The notes under the pieces are model-generated. The model ran no database searches and was not told where the DNA came from. It saw only the letters and a program-made list of their open reading frames with translations. Both the position numbers and the translations under genes were made by a program. From positions 124,001 to 188,000 of the forward strand of contig NZ_BMUF01000011.1 in assembly GCF_014650055.1 (NCBI RefSeq): DNA of 64,000 nt, given 5' to 3'. Below, piece after piece: positions 26,201-34,994 of the stretch. The stretch comes from Streptomyces malachitofuscus (GTDB taxonomy: Bacteria; Actinomycetota; Actinomycetes; Streptomycetales; Streptomycetaceae). The first letter of the stretch is position 1. Each line of letters starts with the position of its first letter.

Positions 26201-27819
26201 ACCGCCGCCCCGACGGTCATGGGCACACCGCGCGGAACGCCGGTGCGCAGTTGCAGGGCGAGGGCGACGTCCGTGGCGTCCGGCCGGTCATGTCCGCAGA
26301 GGTCGGCCACGGTCCAGGCGACCCGCAGCACCCGGTCGAGGCCCCGGGCGGTGAGCACCCCGCGCTCCAGACTTCGTTCGGCGTCGTCCATGGCACCGGG
26401 CGCGGCCTGCCAGCGGCTGCGCAGCTCCCGTCCGGGGACTTCGCTGTTGGTCCCCCACGGCGTGCCGGTGAGCCGCGCGGCCGCGCGCTCCCGAGCGGCC
26501 CTGACCCGTTCGGCGACCGTGGCGGTGGTCTCGCCCCGGGCGCCGCCCGCCAGTTCGGTGCGGGTGACGCGGTCGACCTCGACGCGCAGGTCGACCCGGT
26601 CGAGCAGCGGGCCGGACAGTCTGGCCTGGTAGCGGCGGATCGCCGAGGGCGGGCATTCGCACTGGTCGTTCGTCTGCGAGAAGCGTCCGCAGGGGCACGG
26701 GTTGGCGGCGAGCACCATCAGGAACCGCGCCGGGAACCGCACCACCCCCGCACTGCGCGCGATGACCACGTGTCCGGCCTCCAGCGGCTGGCGCAGGGCG
26801 TCCAGGGCGCGGCTGCTGAACTCTGGCGTCTCGTCCAGGAACAGCACGCCCCGGTGCGAGAGGGAGACCGCTCCCGGCCGGGCCGTACCGGGGCCGCCGC
26901 CGACGAGTGCCTGCATCGTGGCCGAGTGGTGCGGCGCGCAGTAGGGGGCCGTGTCGATCAAGGGCTTGCCCGGTGGCAGCAGGCCCGCCACCGAGTGCAC
27001 GGCCGTCACCTCGAGGGACGCCTGCCGGTCCAGTGGCGGCAGGATCGACGGCAGCCGCTCCGCGAGCATGGTCTTGCCCGCGCCGGGTGGGCCCTCGAGG
27101 AAGAGGTGGTGTCCGCCGGCCGCGGCGACCTCCACCGCCGTCCGCGCCGAGAGCTGGCCCACGACGTCCGCGAGGTCGTGGCCCTGGTCATGCTGGACCG
27201 CACCGGCGCTGTGCACGCCGGTGGCCGCTCCGGTCCCGGGGACCCGCAGCCCGGCGAGCAGCGGATCGGGGCGCGTCGGTTCCTCGGCCTCCTCCTCGGG
27301 CACGGGCTCGTCGGTGAGTACCGCGATCAGCTGGCGCAGACTACGGATGCCCAGGACGGACACGCCCGGTACCAGCGAGGCCTCGGCCGCGGCGCACTCC
27401 GGCACCACCACCTGCTCGTATCCCGCGTCGGCCGCGGCCAGCACGGCGGGCAGGATGCCGCGCACCGGCCGCACCCGGCCGTCCAGCCCGAGTTCGCCGA
27501 TCATCACGATGTCGGCGAGCACCCGGGGGTCGATCCGCTCGGCGGCGCCGAGCACGGCGCAGGCGACGGCGAGGTCGAACCCGCTGCCGGCCTTCGGGAC
27601 CGAGGCCGGGCTGAGTCCCACGGTGAGCTTCTTCTGCGGCCACTCCCCGCCGGAGTTGACCACGGCGGCCCTGACCCGGTCCCGGCTCTCCGTCAGGCTC
27701 TTGTCCGGCAGCCCCACCAGCGTGAACGCCGCGACCCCCGGTTCCAGATCGGCCTGGACCTCCACGACCACGCCCTCGACGCCCACCAGCGCCACCGAGC
27801 ACGTACGGGCGAACCCCAT
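26197..27819 (-). CDS. YifB/ComM-type Mg-chelatase-like AAA ATPase
   Basis: This 540-residue protein has a LonC-like N-terminal domain (VQADLEPGVAAFTLVGLPD, GLSPASVPKAGSGFDLA) and a Mg-chelatase AAA module. Walker A EGPPGAGKTM is near 222 and Walker B GVLFLDETPEFS near 310. A small cysteine cluster (NPCPCGRFSQTNDQCECPP) is near 360. ComM relatives are hexameric helicases that promote branch migration during transformation, which fits its coupling to dprA. Its function in Streptomyces is not established. Confidence 0.9.
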   Translation of the reverse strand: MGFARTCSVALVGVEGVVVEVQADLEPGVAAFTLVGLPDKSLTESRDRVRAAVVNSGGEWPQKKLTVGLSPASVPKAGSGFDLAVACAVLGAAERIDPRVLADIVMIGELGLDGRVRPVRGILPAVLAAADAGYEQVVVPECAAAEASLVPGVSVLGIRSLRQLIAVLTDEPVPEEEAEEPTRPDPLLAGLRVPGTGAATGVHSAGAVQHDQGHDLADVVGQLSARTAVEVAAAGGHHLFLEGPPGAGKTMLAERLPSILPPLDRQASLEVTAVHSVAGLLPPGKPLIDTAPYCAPHHSATMQALVGGGPGTARPGAVSLSHRGVLFLDETPEFSSRALDALRQPLEAGHVVIARSAGVVRFPARFLMVLAANPCPCGRFSQTNDQCECPPSAIRRYQARLSGPLLDRVDLRVEVDRVTRTELAGGARGETTATVAERVRAARERAAARLTGTPWGTNSEVPGRELRSRWQAAPGAMDDAERSLERGVLTARGLDRVLRVAWTVADLCGHDRPDATDVALALQLRTGVPRGVPMTVGAAV

Positions 27820-27820
27820 G

Positions 27821-28192
27821 TCAGGCCACCCCCCGGACGTGCTCGACGACGGGTGCGCCGCGGGCCGGCAGCAGCACGCCGACCAGGTCGATGCGGACCC
27901 CGCCGGGCGGTGCTCCCCCGTGGTCCTGCAGCCAGCGTTCCGCCAGGCCCCGCAGTCGGCTCGCCTTGGCCGGCGTGACGGCTTCCATGGGGTGCTGGAA
28001 GGGCCCTGCCCTGCGGGTCTTCACCTCGCAGACGACCAGGGCGTCACCGTCCCTGGCCACGATGTCGATCTCACCGGTCCTGCCGCAGCGCCAGTTGCGC
28101 TCCAGGACGGTCATCCCCGCCTGCGTCAGCCGTCGTGCGGCCAGTGTCTCGCCGTACCTGCCGAGTGCGCTGCGTGCCCGTTGTGCGGTCAT
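27821..28192 (-). CDS. YraN family (UPF0102) nuclease-fold protein
   Basis: This protein of about 123 residues has a predicted endonuclease-like fold: [23 protein letters not shown] carries the D/E-x-K pattern. Its biological role is unknown. I use the ATG at 28192 ([15 protein letters not shown]), which has GGAGGTG upstream; ATG/GTG codons up to 28216 could add eight residues. It stands one base upstream of yifB and is likely co-transcribed with it and dprA, a group tied to DNA processing. Confidence 0.85.
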   Translation of the reverse strand: MTAQRARSALGRYGETLAARRLTQAGMTVLERNWRCGRTGEIDIVARDGDALVVCEVKTRRAGPFQHPMEAVTPAKASRLRGLAERWLQDHGGAPPGGVRIDLVGVLLPARGAPVVEHVRGVA

Positions 28193-28303
28193 GTCGATCA
28201 CCACCTCCGGGGCCAACGGTCACGCAGGCCGACCCCGGGAGTGGATCTTGGTGCGGAAACTCGGCGGCTGTGGACAACTCCGTCACCCGCGCGAGGAAGC
28301 GGC

Positions 28304-28612
28304 TCACCCGCTCGGCAGCTCCAGATCGCTCTTGTTGAGCTCCTCGATGTTCACGTCCTTGAAGGTCAGGACACGCACCTGTTTCACGAAGCGGGCCGGC
28401 CGGTACATGTCCCAGACCCAGGCGTCCGCCATGGACACCTCGAAGAACACCTCACCCTGGACCGAGTGCACCTGCATCTCGTAGTCGTTGGTCAGGTAGA
28501 AGCGCCGCTCGGTCTCGATCACGTATTTGAACAGACCGACGACATCGCGGTACTCCCGGTAGAGCTTCAGCTCCATCTCGGTCTCGTACTTCTCGAGGTC
28601 CTCGGCGCTCAT
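28304..28612 (-). CDS. DUF2469 family protein
   Basis: This 102-residue acidic cytoplasmic protein is conserved throughout actinobacteria and has no known function. It starts MSAEDLEKYETEMELKLYRE and holds the conserved FKYVIETERRFYLTNDYEMQ (residues 27-47). The ATG at 28612 gives the normal family length. It is downstream of the NUDIX gene and probably in the sipZ operon. Confidence 0.88.
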   Translation of the reverse strand: MSAEDLEKYETEMELKLYREYRDVVGLFKYVIETERRFYLTNDYEMQVHSVQGEVFFEVSMADAWVWDMYRPARFVKQVRVLTFKDVNIEELNKSDLELPSG

Positions 28613-28665
28613 GGCATGTTCCCCTTCAGCCGTGCGATCCCACCATTGTGCGCCAGTCCCGGGGG

Positions 28666-29193
28666 TCACCGGACGATTTCGGTGTCCAGGGTCACGGGCC
28701 CGGCGGGGGGACCTTCGTCGAGCAGTGTCCGCAGCAGCTCGGCGAGTCTGGTCGGATACACCGTCTCATGGGCACGGGCGAGTTCCGGGCACGTCCACCA
28801 ACGTGCTCCGGCGACACTGCGCCGCTCCAGCTCGGTCAGGGCCGTGGCCGCGGTGACCGTCTGCGTGGTGCGGGCCAGGTAGTACCACTCGTCCTGGTCC
28901 CAGCGGCGCCCCGCGAACGGGAAGGAGCACCTCCGCCGCCAGAGCACGGGCCCCAGCTCGACGTCCGTGATGCCGGTCTCCTCGGCGAGTTCCCGCAGCG
29001 CGGCCTGCTCCCGCGTTTCGTCGCCCTCCACACCGCCGCCGGGGGTGAACCACCAGTCGTCGGCCGGGTCGTCCGGTTCATGGCCGTGCAGCAGGAGGAT
29101 GCGGTCCCGCGGGTCGAGCAGCACGACCCGGGCGACCCTGCGCAGCCCGCCCGTGTAGGAGTCCTCGGCCGCCGGGACGGGTTCAGCGGACAC
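28666..29193 (-). CDS. NUDIX hydrolase
   Basis: This 175-residue NUDIX pyrophosphohydrolase has its box at GGGVEGDETREQAALRELAEE followed by TG (near residues 52-74). The preceding VLLDPRDRILLLHGHEPD is typical of the fold. The substrate is unknown. Its start overlaps the sipZ stop by 11 bases, so it is co-translated with the signal peptidase; from memory S. lividans sipZ heads an operon with unrelated genes of this kind. Confidence 0.9.
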   Translation of the reverse strand: MSAEPVPAAEDSYTGGLRRVARVVLLDPRDRILLLHGHEPDDPADDWWFTPGGGVEGDETREQAALRELAEETGITDVELGPVLWRRRCSFPFAGRRWDQDEWYYLARTTQTVTAATALTELERRSVAGARWWTCPELARAHETVYPTRLAELLRTLLDEGPPAGPVTLDTEIVR

Positions 29194-29959
29194 CGGCGGT
29201 CCCCGCGTTCGCCCGGGCCCTGGACGCCCCCGCCCGCTTGGCGACGGGGCCGTACGCGGCGCCGCCGAGCACGAGCACGGCGCCGCCGATCACCAGCGCC
29301 ACGACGGTCCTGAGCGGGCCGGGTGAGGAGAGCGCACCGAGCTGCTCGAAGCCGGTGGGAGCCTCCAGCATGCCGTCCATCGGCCAGGCCACGGCGTCGA
29401 CCCGGGCCCGGACCGCACCGCGGGAGACGGTGCCGCTGGCGGCGTCGGTCAGATGGGCCGTGGAGTCGACCGACCCGGAACGCTCGTCACCGAGCAGGAA
29501 CAGGCGCCCCTTCGGGACGGTCACCTCGGGGAAGTTGGCGAACCCGGTCACCGTGTCCTCGGGGAGATACGGTTCGTCGATCTCCTTGCCGTTCACCTTG
29601 AGCTTGCCGTCCTGGCAGCAGGAGACCTTGTCACCGCCCACGGCGACCACCCGCTTCACCATGGGGGCGTTCGACCAGGTCGCGTCCTCGAAGACGACGA
29701 CGTCGCCGCGGCGGACGTCAGCGCCGTCGATGCGCTGGGCCAGCACCCGGTCGCCGGCCCCGATCGTCGGTGCCATCGACGTGGTGGGCACGGTGTACGG
29801 CCGGTACACGACCGCACCCCAGACGAAGCCGCCGAGGAACAGCACCATGCCCAGGGCCACGGCCAGGTTGGACAGGCGCTGCCCGGTCCTGCCGCCCGCC
29901 CGGGCGCCGCCCGGGCCGCTGCTGCCGGGGACCGTGCGCGTCGTGCTCTGACCACTCAT
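29183..29959 (-). CDS. sipZ: Signal peptidase I, SipZ-type
   Basis: This type I signal peptidase removes signal peptides at the outer face of the membrane. The 258-residue protein has an N-terminal anchor at about 30-50. The catalytic Ser lies in PTTSMAPTIGAGDRVL and the general-base Lys in MVKRVVAVGGD, with LGDERSGSVDST as the last conserved box. A C-terminal membrane helix (TVVALVIGGAVLVLGGAAYG) is present. It is the last of four tandem signal peptidase genes. Confidence 0.93.
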   Translation of the reverse strand: MSGQSTTRTVPGSSGPGGARAGGRTGQRLSNLAVALGMVLFLGGFVWGAVVYRPYTVPTTSMAPTIGAGDRVLAQRIDGADVRRGDVVVFEDATWSNAPMVKRVVAVGGDKVSCCQDGKLKVNGKEIDEPYLPEDTVTGFANFPEVTVPKGRLFLLGDERSGSVDSTAHLTDAASGTVSRGAVRARVDAVAWPMDGMLEAPTGFEQLGALSSPGPLRTVVALVIGGAVLVLGGAAYGPVAKRAGASRARANAGTAGVR

Positions 29960-29992
29960 GGGCCGCACCCTACCCGGCAGTACCGGACGCGG

Positions 29993-30982
29993 TCAGCCCT
30001 CCTGGCGGCCCGCTCCGCCGCCGTGCCGCCGGCGCCGCAGGAGCACCAGCGGCACCGCTCCAGCGAGCGCGAGTCCCTGCGGCGCGGCCGAGAGGACCGC
30101 GGCGGCCGGCGACGAGGCGTTCAGTCCGGGCTGGTCGAAGGTGTCCGGGACCGGCAGGTTGGTCCAGCGGTTGATCGGCCAGGCGATGACGATGGCACGG
30201 CCGACGACCTTGTCCACGGGGACGAAGCCGTCGTTCTTGTCGGCCTGGTTGTAGCGCGAGTCCCGGGAGTTCTGGCGGTGGTCGCCCATGACCCAGATGT
30301 GGTCCTCGGGGACCTTCACCTTGAACTGGCCGCCCTGGTCGTCCTGGCTGCACGGGGTGTTGCCCGGGTACACGTACGGCTCGTTCAGCGCCTTGCCGTT
30401 GACCTTGAGCGGTCCGGTGCCCTTGCACTCGATGGTGTCACCGCCGACGCCGATGACCCGCTTGATCAGGTCCTTCTCCTCCGCGGAGGGCATCAGACCG
30501 ATCCAGCTGAGGACCTTCTGCAGGGGGTTGGGGTCGGGGGTGGGCTCGCCCGCCAGCCAGTTGTCGGGGTCGTGGAAGACGACCACCTCACCGCGCTCGG
30601 GCTCGGAGCCGAACCACGGGGTGAGCTTGTCGACCAGGACCCGGTCACCCTGCTGGAGGGTGTTCTGCATCGAGTCGGACGGGATGGAGAACGCCTGCAC
30701 CAGGAAGGTCTTGATCAGCAGCGCCAGCACCAGCGCGATGCCGATCAGGATGGGCAGCTCCTTCCAGAAGGAGCGGGGCTGCTTCGGCCGGGGACAGCCG
30801 TCGCCCGACCCTCCCTGCTCCGTGGGGGGCTGCTCGTCCCCGGGGCCGTCGCCGCCACCCGCCGAGGAGGGTTTCCCGAGGAACACGGTGTCGTCCGCCG
30901 CCGGATGGCCCGCTTCCGCGGGACGTCCGCGGTGCTCCTCGCCCTCGCGTCCGGACCGTGCGCCAACCGCCGCATCCCCCAC
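29993..30982 (-). CDS. sipY: Signal peptidase I, SipY-type
   Basis: This 329-residue type I signal peptidase has a hydrophilic N-terminal extension of about 70 residues and an anchor IGIALVLALLIKTFLV. The catalytic Ser is in PSDSMQNTLQQGDRVLVDK and the Lys in DLIKRVIGVGGD, with MGDHRQNSRDSRYN as the last box. A C-terminal membrane helix ends in an Arg/His-rich tail. In S. lividans SipY is the main peptidase (recalled). The GTG at 30982 follows GAGGAG. The first 338 bases are overlapped by the elongated sipX frame. Confidence 0.93.
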   Translation of the reverse strand: MGDAAVGARSGREGEEHRGRPAEAGHPAADDTVFLGKPSSAGGGDGPGDEQPPTEQGGSGDGCPRPKQPRSFWKELPILIGIALVLALLIKTFLVQAFSIPSDSMQNTLQQGDRVLVDKLTPWFGSEPERGEVVVFHDPDNWLAGEPTPDPNPLQKVLSWIGLMPSAEEKDLIKRVIGVGGDTIECKGTGPLKVNGKALNEPYVYPGNTPCSQDDQGGQFKVKVPEDHIWVMGDHRQNSRDSRYNQADKNDGFVPVDKVVGRAIVIAWPINRWTNLPVPDTFDQPGLNASSPAAAVLSAAPQGLALAGAVPLVLLRRRRHGGGAGRQEG

Positions 30983-31961
30983 GCCAACTCCTCACTCTCT
31001 GCCGCCGCCCGCGCCATGCCCGGCGCAGGCCCACCACTCCCATAACGAGCGGGAGTTCCGCAGGGGTCGGGAGCCGGACGATTCCGTTGGGATCGTCCGG
31101 GGCAACCCTATGCGACAGCGGGGCGGCAGCGGCCGAACCGGGCGCGGAGTCCGACACGGATGCGTAGGTCGTGGGTTCCTCCAGCGTGCTCCAGTGGGCG
31201 AGCGGCCAGGCGATGACCATGGCCCGGCCCACCACCTCGTCCTCGGAGACGGTGCCCCCGTAGTCGGTGTCCTGGTGGAAGCGGGAGTCGGCCGAGTTGG
31301 CCCGGTGGTCGCCCATCACCCACAGCCGCCCCTCGGGCACCGTGACGTCGAAGGGGGTCTTGGAGGGGGCGTTGCCGGGGTAGAGGTAGTCCTCGTTCAG
31401 CGGTACGCCGTTGACGCTGACCCGGCCCTGCTTGTCGCAGCACTGGACCCGGTCGCCGCCGACGCCGACGACCCGCTTGATGAGGTCCTTCTCGTTCTCG
31501 GACGGCAGCAGTCCGATGAAGGTGAGCCCCTCCTTGATCTGCTTGATCCCGACGGGGTCCTCCTTCTTGGGGACGGTCCGTTCGTCCTTGAGCCAGCCGC
31601 CGGGGTCCTTGAAGACGACGACGTCGCCGCGCTGCGGCTTGGAGCCGAACCACGGAGTGAGCTTGTCGACCAGCACCCGGTCGCCGATCTGGATCGTCTG
31701 CTCCATGGAGCCGGACGGGATGACGAAGGCCTGGACGAGGAACGTCTTGAGCACCAGCGCGATCAGGACGGCCACACCGATGAGGAGGGGTATCTCCTTG
31801 ACCGCGCTGCGCCTGCGGCGCCGCTTGACCTTGCGCTGGAGTTTGCGCCGCTCGGCCCGGGTACGCCCCGAGCCGGGGGCGGCCGTGCGCCGGGAACCGG
31901 TGGGCAGCAGGTTCTCCGTGGGGCTCTCCGGGAGGCCGCGGGGCTTGCCGCGATTACCCAT
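30645..31961 (-). CDS. sipX: Signal peptidase I, SipX-type, C-terminus extended (probable lost stop)
   Basis: The first 320 or so of 438 codons encode a normal type I signal peptidase. It has an Arg/Lys-rich N-terminus and an anchor IGVAVLIALVLKTFLVQA. The Ser is in PSGSMEQTIQIGDRVLVDK, the Lys in DLIKRVVGVGGD, and MGDHRANSADSRFH is the last box. A C-terminal hydrophobic stretch (LPLVMGVVGL) follows. The open frame then runs 338 bases into sipY as an Arg/Gly-rich sequence typical of a shadow frame. A TGA in the neighbouring frame at 30992-30994, just before the sipY start, would give about 322 residues. A one-base insertion in this strain or assembly is likely. Confidence 0.85.
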   Translation of the reverse strand: MGNRGKPRGLPESPTENLLPTGSRRTAAPGSGRTRAERRKLQRKVKRRRRRSAVKEIPLLIGVAVLIALVLKTFLVQAFVIPSGSMEQTIQIGDRVLVDKLTPWFGSKPQRGDVVVFKDPGGWLKDERTVPKKEDPVGIKQIKEGLTFIGLLPSENEKDLIKRVVGVGGDRVQCCDKQGRVSVNGVPLNEDYLYPGNAPSKTPFDVTVPEGRLWVMGDHRANSADSRFHQDTDYGGTVSEDEVVGRAMVIAWPLAHWSTLEEPTTYASVSDSAPGSAAAAPLSHRVAPDDPNGIVRLPTPAELPLVMGVVGLRRAWRGRRQRVRSWRGGCGGWRTVRTRGRGAPRTSRGSGPSGGGRHRVPRETLLGGWRRRPRGRAAPHGAGRVGRRLSPAEAAPLLLEGAAHPDRHRAGAGAADQDLPGAGVLHPVRLDAEHPPAG

Positions 31962-32694
31962 GGCCGCCGCCTGCCGGGCGGGCCGCGTCCGCCTCCCGGT
32001 CGGGCACGCGCGCGTAGGCGTCGGGCCGGTGCAGCCGGGTGGCGCGGTCGAACGGCCATACGATCCCGTCGGCGCGGCCGATCACCTCGTCCACGGGGAC
32101 CATGCCGCCGCCGGGCGAGCCGAGGCGGTCCCGGGAGTCGCTGGAGTTGCTGCGGTGGTCACCGAGGACGAAGAGTCTCCCGTCGGGCACGACGACGTCG
32201 AACGGCACCGTGGAGGGGCTGTCTCCGGGGAACAGGAAGCCCGACTCGTCGACCGAACGGCCGTTCACCCGGATCCTCCCCTCACCGTCACAGCAGACCA
32301 CGTGATCCCCGCCCACCCCGACGACCCGTTTGATGTAGTCGGCGTCACCGAAATACCCGGTGCCGTCGAACACAATCACGTCGCCGCGGTCCGGCCCGTC
32401 GCCGAAGCGGTACGCCAACTTATTTACGAGAACGCGGTCCCCGGCCCTCAATCCGCGTTCCATCGATCCACTGGGGATCTCGAACGGCCGCGCCACGAGG
32501 GTGTTGACGGCCAGCAGGAAGAGCAGACAGAGCAGCAGGGCCAGGGTAATGCGCCCGCCGGGCAGCGAACGCGTGATGCGCGGCACCAACGCGGAGCGCG
32601 ACCGCTCCTCCGGCCCCGCCGTCCCCGAGGTGTCCTCGGGTCCGGCCGGGGGGAAGGCGCGGTCGCGCTCCGTCGGCTGTGCTTCGGTGTCCAT
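31954..32694 (-). CDS. sipW: Signal peptidase I, SipW-type
   Basis: This 246-residue type I signal peptidase has an N-terminal anchor LALLLCLLFLLAVNTLVA near 50-67. The catalytic Ser is in PSGSMERGLRAGDRVLVNK, the Lys in DYIKRVVGVGGD, and LGDHRSNSSDSRDR is the last box. It lacks the C-terminal membrane helix found in the other three, as known for S. lividans SipW. It is the first of the four sip genes, 45 bases after rplS, and overlaps sipX by eight bases. Confidence 0.92.
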   Translation of the reverse strand: MDTEAQPTERDRAFPPAGPEDTSGTAGPEERSRSALVPRITRSLPGGRITLALLLCLLFLLAVNTLVARPFEIPSGSMERGLRAGDRVLVNKLAYRFGDGPDRGDVIVFDGTGYFGDADYIKRVVGVGGDHVVCCDGEGRIRVNGRSVDESGFLFPGDSPSTVPFDVVVPDGRLFVLGDHRSNSSDSRDRLGSPGGGMVPVDEVIGRADGIVWPFDRATRLHRPDAYARVPDREADAARPAGGGHG

Positions 32695-32739
32695 CGGGGC
32701 CAGATGCTATCCGGCCGCGATGTGACGCCGGTAAAGCGC

Positions 32740-33090
32740 TCAGTTCTCGCGCTTCTCCTTGATCTTCGCCGCCTTGCCGCGCAGCTCGCGCAGGTAGTAC
32801 AGCTTGGCGCGGCGGACGTCACCCTTGGTGACGAGCTCGATCTTCTCCACGATCGGGGTGTGCACCGGGAAGGTGCGCTCGACGCCGACGGAGAAGGAGA
32901 CCTTGCGGACCGTGAAGGTCTCGCGGACGCCGGCACCCTGGCGGCGGATCACCACGCCCTTGAACTGCTGCACACGGGAGCGGTTGCCCTCGATGACGCG
33001 CACGTGGACGTTGACGGTGTCGCCGGGGCGGAACGCCGGGACGTCGCTGCGCAGCGACGCGGAGTCGACGGAGTCGAGCAGGTGAGACAT
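32740..33090 (-). CDS. rplS: 50S ribosomal protein L19
   Basis: L19 lies at the 30S-50S interface. The 116-residue length is standard and the sequence is typical: [40 protein letters not shown] and [17 protein letters not shown]. It follows trmD, keeping the rpsP-rimM-trmD-rplS order of most bacteria. Confidence 0.98.
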   Translation of the reverse strand: MSHLLDSVDSASLRSDVPAFRPGDTVNVHVRVIEGNRSRVQQFKGVVIRRQGAGVRETFTVRKVSFSVGVERTFPVHTPIVEKIELVTKGDVRRAKLYYLRELRGKAAKIKEKREN

Positions 33091-33219
33091 TTCGTCTGCT
33101 TTCTTCGCTGATGCCGCAGGTCATCAACGGCAACTAGAGTTCGGACCAGAGGTGCGATGCGGGCGGGCGTCGTGTCCCCCTGCGGCAGGGGCGCACGCCT
33201 GACGGCGCACAACAGCGGC

Positions 33220-34053
33220 CTATTCTTCCACGCCGTCGGTCCTGCGCCAAAATCGGCCGTACCGCTCGCCGTCGGGATCCGGTTCCCAGCCCAGGATGGA
33301 CAGCATCTCGCGGTCCTTCTTGTCGAAGGCCTTGGGATCGCAGCGCTCGATGAGGTCGGGCCGGTGGGCCGTGGTCCGGCGCAGCGCCTCGTCGCGCCGC
33401 CAGCGGGCGATCTTCCCGTGGTGGCCGCTGAGCAGCACGTCCGGCACGCCCCGGCCGCGCCACAGCGGGGGCTTGGTGTGGACGGGGCCCTCCAGCAGAT
33501 TGGCCATGGCGCCGGGCGCGAAGGAGTCGTCGCGGTGCGATTCGGCGTTGCCGAGAACGCCGGGGAGCAGGCGTGCCACGGCCTCGGTGACGACGAGGAC
33601 GGCCGCTTCACCGCCGGCGAGGACGTAGTCGCCGATGGAGACCTCGTACACGGGCATCCGGGTGGCGTACTCGTCGACGACACGGCGGTCGATGCCCTCG
33701 TAGCGCGCCGGGGTGAAGAGCAGCCAGGGGCGCTCGGAGAGGTGGACCGCCAGTTCCTGGGTGAAGGGGCGGCCGCTGGGGGTGGGGACGATCAGGGCCG
33801 GTTCGCGGGAGCCGGCCTCGTAGCCGTCCGCCAGGACCGAGTCCAGCGCGTCTCCCCACGGCTCGGTCTTCATGACCATGCCGGGGCCGCCCCCGTACGG
33901 GGTGTCGTCGACGGTGTTGTGCCGGTCGTAGGTCCAGGCGCGCAGGTCGTGGACGTGGACGTGGAGCTGTCCGCGCGCGCGTGCCTTGCCCACGAGGGAG
34001 ACGTTCAGCGGCTCCAGGTACTCGGGGAAGATCGTGACGACGTCGAGCCGCAT
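33220..34053 (-). CDS. trmD: tRNA (guanine-N1-)-methyltransferase
   Basis: TrmD methylates N1 of G37 in tRNAs, preventing frameshifts. The 277-residue product starts [17 protein letters not shown] at ATG 34053. It shows DDTPYGGGPGMVMK near 45, a SPOUT trefoil-knot region with FTPARYEGIDRRVV and EVSIGDYVLAGGE, and GHHGKIARWRRDEAL near the end. The start overlaps the rimM stop by one base. Confidence 0.97.
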   Translation of the reverse strand: MRLDVVTIFPEYLEPLNVSLVGKARARGQLHVHVHDLRAWTYDRHNTVDDTPYGGGPGMVMKTEPWGDALDSVLADGYEAGSREPALIVPTPSGRPFTQELAVHLSERPWLLFTPARYEGIDRRVVDEYATRMPVYEVSIGDYVLAGGEAAVLVVTEAVARLLPGVLGNAESHRDDSFAPGAMANLLEGPVHTKPPLWRGRGVPDVLLSGHHGKIARWRRDEALRRTTAHRPDLIERCDPKAFDKKDREMLSILGWEPDPDGERYGRFWRRTDGVEE

Positions 34054-34643
34054 CACGCCTCTTCCTCGCCTGCGTCCCGGGCGGAAGCACTGTGTCCATC
34101 AGCGACATCGTCGCGGGCGGAAGCGATCTCCGCCCGGTCGTCGATCAGTCCGGGCGGCGGGTCGATGACCGCGCGCTGCTCCTCCAGGTCGATCTCGGTG
34201 ACGATCTCCTCGACGAACGGCACGTACACCTCGGTGCCGTCGGGGCGTTCGACCACGAAGAGGTCCTGGGTGGGCAGGTGCGAGATCTCGGAGATCCGGC
34301 CGACCGCGGTGCCGTCGACGGTCACCACGTCGAGGTCGATCAGCTGGTGGTCGTAGTACTCGTCCTCGTCCTCGGGCCGCTCGTCCGGGTCGACGTCGGC
34401 GATGAGGAGGGTGTTGCGCAGCGCCTCGGCGGCGTTGCGGTCGCGCACGCCCTCGAAGCGCAGCAGGAGGCGGCCGCTGTGCACACGGCCGGTCTCGATG
34501 GTGAGCGGACCGACGGATGCGGGTTCGGTGGTCAGGACGGCACCGGGCCCGAGCCTGAGCTCCGGTTCGTCGGTGCGGACCTCGACGGTGACCTCGCCCT
34601 TGATGCCGTGGGCGCGGCCGATGCGAGCGACTACCAGCTGCAC
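34053..34643 (-). CDS. rimM: 16S rRNA processing / 30S maturation factor
   Basis: RimM helps 30S head assembly by binding S19. The protein is 196 residues. It begins [20 protein letters not shown], and its PRC-barrel half contains [16 protein letters not shown] and [16 protein letters not shown]. An acidic C-terminal tail (from about 165) is longer than in E. coli. The GTG at 34643 is chosen for the AGGAG about ten bases upstream. Confidence 0.95.
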   Translation of the reverse strand: MQLVVARIGRAHGIKGEVTVEVRTDEPELRLGPGAVLTTEPASVGPLTIETGRVHSGRLLLRFEGVRDRNAAEALRNTLLIADVDPDERPEDEDEYYDHQLIDLDVVTVDGTAVGRISEISHLPTQDLFVVERPDGTEVYVPFVEEIVTEIDLEEQRAVIDPPPGLIDDRAEIASARDDVADGHSASARDAGEEEA

Positions 34644-34752
34644 TGTGCTTGATCTCCTGTCGGACTGCGGCGAGCCGCTGCCGGCTCCTACGACTGCGGG
34701 CCGGGGACGGCCAAGAGGCCCTCCCCGGCCCGAGCCGGTGCTGCGTTTGGCG

Positions 34753-34992
34753 TCAGCGGACGTGGTCCACGTCGACGAGGTCGACACGGACACCGCGGCC
34801 GCCGATGGCGCCCACGACGGTGCGCAGAGCGCGTGCGGTGCGGCCGTTGCGGCCGATCACCTTGCCGAGGTCGTCCGGGTGGACCCGGACCTCGAGCACA
34901 CGCCCGCGCCGCAGGTTGCGCGAGGCGACCTGCACATCGTCGGGATTGTCGACGATGCCCTTCACGAGGTGCTCGAGAGCCTCCTCGAGCAT
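34753..34992 (-). CDS. khpA: KH-domain RNA-binding protein (KhpA)
   Basis: This 79-residue protein is a single KH domain with the GxxG loop in [19 protein letters not shown]. KhpA proteins bind RNA broadly and act with KhpB on translation and cell growth in Gram-positives. The gene stands three bases after rpsP and before rimM, the usual actinobacterial position. Confidence 0.93.
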   Translation of the reverse strand: MLEEALEHLVKGIVDNPDDVQVASRNLRRGRVLEVRVHPDDLGKVIGRNGRTARALRTVVGAIGGRGVRVDLVDVDHVR

Positions 34993-34994
34993 GC

